NCBI GenBank assembly: GCA_949752745.1
Contig: OX457031.1
Coordinates: 41,575,502 to 41,639,501 of the forward strand
DNA length: 64,000 nt
Reading direction: 5' to 3'
Origin: Protula sp. h YS-2021
Lineage: Eukaryota > Annelida > Polychaeta > Sabellida > Serpulidae
Each line of letters opens with the position of its first letter. Position 1 is the stretch's first letter. Below the pieces are notes generated by a model. The model saw only the letters and a list, made by a program, of their open reading frames with translations, did not search any database and had not been told where the DNA came from. The position numbers and the translations under genes were made by a program. This document shows, in pieces, positions 56,501 to 64,000 of this stretch.

Positions 56501-59500
56501 CGCTTGATAAATCTGCTGGAATTGCTCCGTCTTTTTACTATAGCTTCGGAGGAAACTGCTGGACCTGTCTTTCAAGACCCATATATTATGTAGCTCGTGG
56601 CGTTTGTGGTGAACATGAGGGCAATGCTCACACAACCACTGGAAGCACGTAGTGCAAAACACCACCGCAGTACGCTTAGCGTGCAAGTGGCAGAACACCT
56701 GCTGGGTTTTGCTTTCATCTGACTTCGCACATGAGCGGATATCTTTAGCTATGGAAACGGGTTTCTGTTCTACATACGGGCACTTTGGAAGAGAAGACAC
56801 TTGATGTTGCACAGGGAGCGTGAAAGCCGACTGGCATATTGGGCATTCAACTTCGTCTGGGTTTAAGAACATTGTCTTGTGTTTTAATGGGCTCAGTGGG
56901 TGTTGTTCCTTCCATTCCTTCTCTAGATCCCTCGGCTGTGAATAACCAGTTTGAGCGTTGGCTGTTGCATGAGAAAGGTTATCCCTTTGCGGTGCATTGA
57001 TATGTTCGTATTGCGCACTTCCTTCTGTCATACTAGGCGTTGTTTTTGTGTGTCGTCTGCGCAGGAGCTCCTGTAATTTCCGGTTGTTCTCAATCGTATG
57101 ATCGAATGTCCTTTGTTCAAACAACGGTTCCGCTTCGCGCAATTTTGGTACTGGCCGTTGTGAGACTTTTTCCGGTTCGAGATAGCCATCGGTGTTCATA
57201 TTTTGCCGCACGTGGTTTTTAAGCAGAGTATCTGGTTCTTCGTAGAGGTGATTCAGCGCTGACTGGCCATCTGGGGTCTCGTATTCGCCTGGTGGAGCCG
57301 GGAGCGGTCTGTTTATCAGGTCCTCCTTGGTGCTGTGACTGGTCAATGATGTGACCGCGTTAGCTTTTGCTTCGATTTGATTCTGTATTGAGTTGATTAA
57401 TTTGGCATTACTGAACAGAAAACTTTTACGTTTCTCTGTAGTGTTTGGTTCCTTACATTCTTCACTTGCTGTTGCCCCACTGGTTGTATCTTCGCTTTTT
57501 TCCGCTGTCGTACCTTCGGCTGAGGTCAACGACGTCGGATGGGTTCCTTCTACTTCCGGTGTCTGGTTGTTTGGTTGTGAAAGTGAGGCGCTTTGTTGCT
57601 TTTCCGAAATGGCCTTGCCTTGTGAATATGGGATATCGTAGGCTGGTTCTGACTTATTTTTCCCTTCCATTGGTATATAATGTGTAGAGGGCGTCTCGTT
57701 TTGCGCAGCGCTCTCGTCAGCTAGGACGGGTCCTGCAGGAATAAGGTTACGGTATTTGTCGGGCAATGAGCCTTGTAGTTTTGGCGCGCTTATCAATCTT
57801 TTGCGCAACTTCCTTTCTTTTGTAAATGTGTCCGTGAATTTCGTCACAGTAGCGTTCATTTTCTGTTTGAATGACCTCGATTTCTTGCTTTTATCACAGT
57901 CCTGAAATTCAGACTCACTTATTGTTTCTTCGCTCAACTTATCCGAGTCTTTAACAAGGGTGATTTGGAGATCACCGGAAACTGCGTAAGCGTCAATGAC
58001 GTCATCGTTGAATTCTGGGTCTGCCTCGCAGTAGGGATTAATGTTGCCAGCGTCGCCTTCTGCTTCTGACTGGTTGTTTCTCCGGCCCACTGTAAAATAT
58101 GAAAACGAATTCTTTGAAAGAAGTAAACTATTCTTTAGATCTGGTCGATCTTTACATCTGGTGACGCAAGGATGTGGTCTTATTATGTGTCTCCTCCTCG
58201 GGGAGGCATATATTGTTTTTGGTCCGTCCGTCCGTCAGCAGGATTTCTCTCAGTAATGAGGCAGTCGATTGCAACCAAATTTTACATACGTGTTGCCTAT
58301 AACCTACAGATAATGCCCATGTTTTATTTTTCATATCCGATTATTTTTCGATTTTTGGCGATTTTTTTAAATTTTGGACTTAAACATTTCGCAATGTATC
58401 TTCGTCTGTCAGCAGCGATTTCTCAATAACAAGTAGGGCTATCCCAAACAAATTTTACACACGGGTTACCTATGACATACAAATAATGCCCATATATTCT
58501 TTTTTCATATCCGGCCATTTTTCGACTTTCGGCGAATTTTTTAGATTTGTTACATAGAATTGTTTCAAGCTAGAAGCGTGTCCCTTTGACACTCTGTGGC
58601 GCTTGGGGAGACAAATCCGTTTTTGAGCTTTAGCAAAAACATAGACTTTCTAGTTGTCTTGACATTTTTAGTAAGGGCAGCTGAAATTAGTACCTACGCG
58701 GCTATTACTTTTTGGCGATTTGCGGAAAATTGAGGGAAATATTGACGATAAACCATTTTTTGTGTGACAATCTAGACTGAGGCCAGGTGCATAACCTTGC
58801 TGTCTTGAAATTTTGGTTGAAGGTTATACTTCTATGTCATAAATGCTGACATCAGCATTCGTGAGCTGGGGCATTGTCCATGGACAATCTTGTTTATGTG
58901 ATAAGGCAAAAAAATGGGCGGAAATATTTGCGAAAAACGGATTTCCTATTGAAATCTTGACTAACGCCAGATATACAGCTTTACCCTCTTGTAATTTTGT
59001 TTAAAGGCAGCGGACATTGGTACCTACATACCTGTTTTTTTGTGAATTTACTCTAGAAATTTTGATTGAATGTTTTTAGTATGATCTTAAGTGACGCCTG
59101 GGAAATTACCTTACTGTCTTAAAATGTGCTTTACGGTAACGATCACTGTTCCCTTATATGGAATGTGGATTTTTGAGACTGCTCAGCGCACAACCAGGTC
59201 ATCATCTTTAATTGATCTCAAATTCGAGTCGATGATTATGTGTTTTATTTCGTTTGGGGGAGTATGTATATCTACGAACCTTCGGGAAAACGTAACAAGT
59301 GTCCTATTACCTGTTGTCAGGTTATCATGCCCCAGTGCGCATTGACTGATTGAATCCTCTGATTTCTCCCCATTCCGCGTAGGGCGCGACTCCGCGATGA
59401 CCTCATAAGACACGCGACACGATCCCGATGTCGCCGCGCCGGAGACCAATGAACTTCCTGTGCTCCCTGAATCGATACCGCTGTCCGGGGCTGTATCCAG

Positions 59501-59632
59501 TCTCCAGTAACTCTCCAAGCATCCCTGGCAAAACACATGCATGCAGGGCAGGACGCGTGGGCTTTCGAAAGTTGAGTTGCAAATAAAACATTTGCGGAAG
59601 TAAAGGGGAAGTTCTCCTGCTGCCGCCGCCAT
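53587..59632 (-). CDS. TRIM-NHL protein with split RING and long tyrosine-rich insert, 3 exons
   Basis: Exons on the minus strand: 59632-59311, 58089-55504, 54851-53587. Splice sites are AG/GT, phases agree, and the total is 4173 nt (1390 aa). The N-terminus has a RING first half: C15, C18, C30, H32, C35, C38. The matching last pair, CPIC followed by FTLPVQ, appears at C523/C526. A B-box follows (about 574-609; C-x2-H, C-x2-C, C-x2-C, H, H), then a coiled coil (about 620-715) and NHL-type beta-propeller repeats (about 800-1080) that cross the exon 2/3 junction. A basic disordered region and eleven DISKPASVSAPR repeats (about 1230-1375) end the protein. TRIM-NHL proteins are E3 ubiquitin ligases, some binding RNA. 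The 485-residue gap in the RING may abolish or modify ligase activity. The insert has several YxxP motifs and RPLPAPP. Joining exon 1 to exon 2 rests on splice phase and the complementary RING halves. Confidence 0.8.
53650..54046 (-). repeat. 36-bp coding minisatellite, eleven units
   Basis: Eleven nearly identical 36-bp units encode DISKPASVSAPR, with single changes (A to T in one, V to G in one). The near identity at silent sites indicates recent expansion or conversion. Confidence 0.95.
54852..55503 (-). other. Second intron of the TRIM gene
   Basis: 652 bp with GTAAGT donor and TTTCAG acceptor (minus strand). AT-rich, no other feature seen. Confidence 0.6.
58090..59310. repeat. First intron of the TRIM gene, mostly a repeat element
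   Basis: A palindromic CTCCTCCTCGGGGAG near 58188-58203 is followed by ATATATTG and a GTCCGTCCGTCCGTC tract. Loosely repeated sequence follows (TTTTACA(T/C)ACG, ATAATGCCCAT and TTTTTCATATCCG blocks occur twice between 58270 and 58530). This is the same architecture as the elements at 3091, 18466, 34393 and 61163, with different sequence. Confidence 0.5.
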
Positions 59633-61162
59633 TTTCCCGCGACAATATGGTGGTTTTTAAATCATACAGAAGTTGAAGTTTCAAGCAGGGTTCATGCTGA
59701 TTCAATCCCTATAACATAAATAGAACAGGCTTTTTATAACAACATAAAATATAAAATCAAAAAAGCTTATTTCCGGGAAATCAGGTTATTCATACTAGAA
59801 TGAAAGACATCACGTGATTTCATGAAAAATGTTTACTTGTTTTTTAGAAACTTTTTACCAGTATTTAGGCACGTAAAATTTCCCCATGACACATATCTCA
59901 TTCACGACACCCACTCAGATGAACGTAAGCCAGAAAACCAGTGAATGAATCAGCGACGCGGCCTAATTTACTAAGTGCGAGGATCTTCACACTTAAAAGC
60001 TAATAACACAATTCTAACCTTTTCCTTGATTAAATAGTTTACCTAAACAGACAAACTAGCAGACGGACCAGCCTAGAACCAGGATAAAGGCAACGCGTGC
60101 AGTTTGGGTATTTATTTCCTTATTGGAGAAGTGTCACCACACCCAGTAGACGAATCGGGTCACTTAACACTAAACCGGATAAATAGTCGCATGAACGAAT
60201 GGGCGTCGCATTGTTACAACATTCATACTTCACTGTTTGGGTGGGTGAAAACTGCTGCATGAATGGCTGTAAGTGACCCATAGTAGTTATGACACGGTTT
60301 TCATGAAATAAGTGCCAGGGTTATTCTGTGAACGTGTAATAATAACAGTGAAATTGAAGTACTCAAAGCGAAGCTGTAAATCAAGCAGGGAGCCTCTGTT
60401 AGGTGAATTTAGACGAAATGTTGACAGACGAATTGTCGCTAGATGCATTTTCGGGATACCCTTGACTATTCCCACAATTTTTTCGAAAAATGAAAACTCG
60501 TAAACTACTTAACGGAACTTCATCAAATTTTTTGACATAGGTTGACCATCTGAAAGTCGCAAGCTTGGGACTGGTCTCGGTTGAACAGAAAAAAAACGCA
60601 ATTGCTACCAGCCGCCATCTTGGATTTTAATTAGCAAATGAAAATCACTCTTGGGTTTCAGATAAAATGACCCGCCATCTTGCATTCAACATGAAAACAC
60701 AAAACCTGCTAGGCAGTTTGGAGCCAAAGACGTAAATTTATCTATTGAAACAGACGAAAATACCCAAGCCCTTGTGACCCTCCGTAATCCGAATCTGGTA
60801 CAGCTGGGGACTATACTCCCTAGACTGCTTGTTTACTTATATAGCTTTTCTTCACAGTCGACACGTCTTATTCATTTATAGTTATCTCAGATTGAAAATC
60901 ATTTGGTAAGAGTGCTTATATGATCAACAAAATCGTTTATTCAGTTAGATATAAATCTAATTATCCACAAATATGTTTAAATATTTCAGATACTCAGTCA
61001 TAATAATATAGATATCTGTTATTCAATCAGGGATAATTTCAGTTGAATTTTATGAGGTGTCTTGAGATATGTATTTCCAGTAAAACCCCGGAAATAGGAC
61101 AATCATTGGGGCTGAAGTAAAGTGGTCCGATTTCCGTGATCAGTCTATATGAAGCGTTTTTA
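59633..61162. other. Region upstream of the TRIM gene, no gene seen
   Basis: Contains the presumed TRIM promoter (minus strand, just beyond 59632) but no TATA or other motif I would defend. The rest is AT-rich intergenic DNA. Confidence 0.45.
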
Positions 61163-61750
61163 TTCCCCACAGGTAGGGAATATATGCGATCGACCGTGTG
61201 TCGGTCTGTCATCAACAGCTGGTTAACACGACAACTTAAAACTGCTGCAAGGATATTAATGAAACTTGGTATGTAGCTTCTAAGGGAACAAACACAGATC
61301 GGTATTGTAAATGGGCCAGGTTCGTCCAAGGAAAATGGACCAGCTGGACTTAGAAAATTTCAGCTATTGTTTGTTTATTGTTCACGCGATATCTCGAACA
61401 ACTGCAGGGGTTTTAATGAGACTTGGTATGTAGCTTCTATGGGCACTAACAAGGATCGGTACTGTAAATGGGTTATGTTGGCCCAAGGAAAATGAATCAA
61501 ATGGACTTTGAAATTTGCCAAATCCTGGAAATTATTCAGCATCGGAATGAGTTTGTTAACACGATATCTCAAGAACAACTGCAGGGATTTTAATTAAACT
61601 TGGCATGTAGCTTCTATGGGCACTAATAAGGATCGGTATTGTAAATGGGTTAGGTTAGGCCAAGGAAAATGAACCAAATGGACTTAGAAAAATTCAGCTC
61701 TTGATTGACTATTGATGGCCGTGTTTAACTGATGGGGGGCCTGTGGGGAA
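61163..61750. repeat. Minisatellite element with TTCCCCACAGG termini
   Basis: TTCCCCACAGG at 61163-61173 is matched inverted by CCTGTGGGGAA at 61740-61750. Inside: ATATATGCGATCGACC, a GTCGGTCTGTC tract and about three monomers with CGGTATTGTAAATGGG and CCAAGGAAAATG cores. A related copy, lacking its left terminus, is in the STRAD 3' flank (about 16740-17000) and in each 3.3-kb unit. Confidence 0.75.
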
Positions 61751-64000
61751 TCCCCCCCCCCCCCCATGTGGACTATGCACACTGCTCTAGTTTTTTTTTT
61801 AGCGGGAAACGTTCGAAATGCTTTGATTCTTTGTTTCTATTTTGAAATACCATGGTCCGTTCAACGGGTTTGGAAACTTCTCCCTTAGAACGTTTCTGCG
61901 AAAATTACACACCTAACTAGGTGATACAACCATTTTTAGCATTCAATAACGCACAGTAATGAAAAGCTGATTCATACAAAACGATAAACTGCTTGACGCG
62001 AAATAATCCATTTCAATAGAATGGTCTTTCCCAAAAGTGAAAAAGGTATTTCGTACATCTAAAGCTGCAGCTGTCCTATCCTTCAAATATTTCTAGTCAT
62101 TTTTCAAGAATGTAAGGTTGAATGGCTGAATTCTTGTTATAAACACTTTTCCTGTCCCTCTGAGGTAACGTATGGATCCAAGATTTTATACCGATATGCA
62201 TTGGCGCTGTCATATGGGTTCGGTAAAGCGAATGACGCAATTTCAATTACGCATTTATTAATTTACGTGTGAAACTCCGTTTGTGTTTAACAATATTGAA
62301 CAAAAATTACAGGAAAATAAGACACAGCTATTTGAGAGATAAACGCAATTCGTACAAACTGGTTTACGTATCCAAACGTCGGAACAAGTTGCATGATTTC
62401 TCATAACCTGTCTTCTGTAATTTTATTTCCATTTCTAATGAGTTTAGAACTATGCTTAAGAATGTGGTTACGAGAGCAGAACGAAAGATTTTGACAGGAT
62501 TTACCGGCTTGCTTGCAGCATGCTTACATCAACTGGCATGCAAAAGGCATGCAAAGACCCCCACACCTTTGCTCATAGTCCTCTTGCCTTCCCATCCCAG
62601 AAAACATTCCAAAGTTAAACCAACGTCGATTTAAAGTTGCGACATCGACCCAACCAAAGTACAACGTTGAATCTTGTTGTAATTTGGTTGTGATTGGTCG
62701 CGACATAGATCAACGTCTAATTAACGTCTTTGACAGAGCGTCGAATAAACGTTGGATAACAACGTTGCTTAGACGTTTCCTTTGCTCGCAATTAAAACCG
62801 GACTTTCTGCGACATCTGATCAACGTATTTGGTGTCATGTTGAAAAAACGTCGGAAAAACAACGTTCTACAGAGTCGAATAATCGACGATGTATTGACGC
62901 CTGGGTAGCAACCAAAAAAGCAACCGAAATGACAGGTCGCTTCGAAAAAGAATCAAAATTTAAATATGGAAATTGCAGAATCGCGCAGTTTTTGAAAATT
63001 GACTCCGTACATGTCCTGCATTACACTATGATCTATGGGTGGGTGGGGGGGGGGGGGGGGCTTTAACGTTAGGCTAACCATGACACCTTGTCGTTGTGTC
63101 TGGATGGCGACTCTGGACTTATATTTTCCCCCATTTACAACGTTGGAAAACAGACGTTGTTTCGACTTTTGCTTGAAATCTTTTTGTAACGTTTATTATC
63201 TATCGGATGATTGACATCTATCCAAGGTCGGTACGTAGGCGTTGTTGCATAATCACCAAACTCCGACATTGACCCGACATCAGGTGCGACGTCTATACAA
63301 CCTAGTTCCAACTCCGCAATATTTACTGGGAAGAAATAGGTCATACGTTCGAACACAAAAGGGGCATATAGCAAGTCGGCTGTTGTATGTCTACTCGGCT
63401 TCGGATATGCTCTTTCACGTAGCCGAAGCAACACTCATAGACAGATCACAACATACATTATATATATTTTTTTATTAAAAGCTCCGAATTCGCTTATCTC
63501 CACTTTTATAAGGGTTTTCTCGTAAAACTCTGATAATCACGCAATTAGGAACTAAACATTTTTCTAGTGGTTCGAATAGTCCCATCCTTTGTCACAGACA
63601 ATCAGTATTCTTGGTACCTTGGTACCTAGCCTCAATCTCGTATTGTGTGTGGCACCAACCACACGCGTTTTAGGCTAAGCAGAAAAAAATTTATTTGTTC
63701 CCTTCAGTCTGAGGTGAATTGCTCCGAATTTGTTATTAAAAGTTGGATAATACTTTCCTTTTTCAATTGTCGTAATACGGGCGTCGTGGGCTCGCGTAAT
63801 TTGGAGATTTTTCTTTCGTACGCTCTCTACGAGTAAATCTAAGTTTGCATTACGGGGGTTGGCTTAAGAATATGTTTAAATGCCTTTAGAACATCCCCAG
63901 CCGACAGTTTACACGTTGAGGCAAATGAACAACCGCTCAATATACGGCGGTTAAAACTTGCCATGCAGTATTGTATAAAACTTTACGCCAATAGAAATAA
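61751..64000. other. Intergenic with degraded AACGTY-rich repeats
   Basis: About 62615-62910 and 63135-63320 are dense in CAACGTTG, AACGTC and GACGTT words in both orientations, related to 9240-9600. A long G run lies at about 63044-63060. No supported gene. Confidence 0.4.

Overview
The window is eukaryotic, from an animal genome. It has spliced genes with GT-AG introns, two tRNA-derived SINEs, many simple repeats and several families of short inverted-repeat elements. A STRAD pseudokinase, a TRIM-NHL protein and a Helentron-type Rep-helicase-endonuclease point to a marine invertebrate, probably a lophotrochozoan or an invertebrate deuterostome. I cannot name the species from sequence alone. 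Most of the 64 kb is repeat-derived; only two host genes are convincing.

Layout: 1-8880 is intergenic, with one decayed coding-like fragment (about 1860-2343) and a nest of short transposons (4620-7315) in which repeated host modules act as internal empty-site controls. 8893-15306 (+) is an intact 11-exon STRAD gene of 369 codons, reconstructed with consistent splice phases. 19067-24242 is a partial tandem duplicate of its exons 4-11 that has decayed: lost acceptor, 10-bp deletion, missing exon 8 and a 1.5-kb transposon insertion. 23909-32794 is a 3.3-kb tandem amplification that copies the last STRAD exon twice more. Both sets of duplication junctions lie in a minisatellite element with monomers of about 165 bp.

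32795-51125 is the centrepiece: an 18.3-kb insertion that splits the third 3.3-kb unit inside its poly-T tract. The unit resumes at 51126, so the neighbouring units serve as empty sites. The insertion has a perfect terminal hairpin at its left edge, a 9-bp inverted match near its right edge and no clear target duplication. It encodes an uninterrupted 2344-residue protein with a 2A-type D-x-E-x-N-P-G-P motif, a C76/OTU-like cysteine protease region, a HUH/Y2 Rep domain, a PIF1-family helicase and an APE-like endonuclease. A separate spliced gene for an OB-fold-like protein (271 aa by my model) may start near the left end and finish near the right end, with the giant Rep-helicase frame inside its first intron. 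The insertion also holds a 4.4-kb satellite of about 11-bp units, a SINE, a nested minisatellite element and a head-to-head inverted copy of the Rep-helicase start region.

51126-53586 is the rest of the split unit plus intergenic DNA. 53587-59632 (-) is a three-exon TRIM-NHL gene (1390 codons by my model) in which the RING zinc ligands are separated by about 485 residues. That insert carries several tyrosine docking-like motifs and a proline-rich SH3-ligand-like motif, and the protein ends in eleven 12-residue repeats. 59633-64000 is intergenic with more repeat elements.

The genes do not form a common pathway. STRAD would act with LKB1 and MO25, the TRIM protein in ubiquitin signalling, and the insertion's genes in its own rolling-circle mobilisation.
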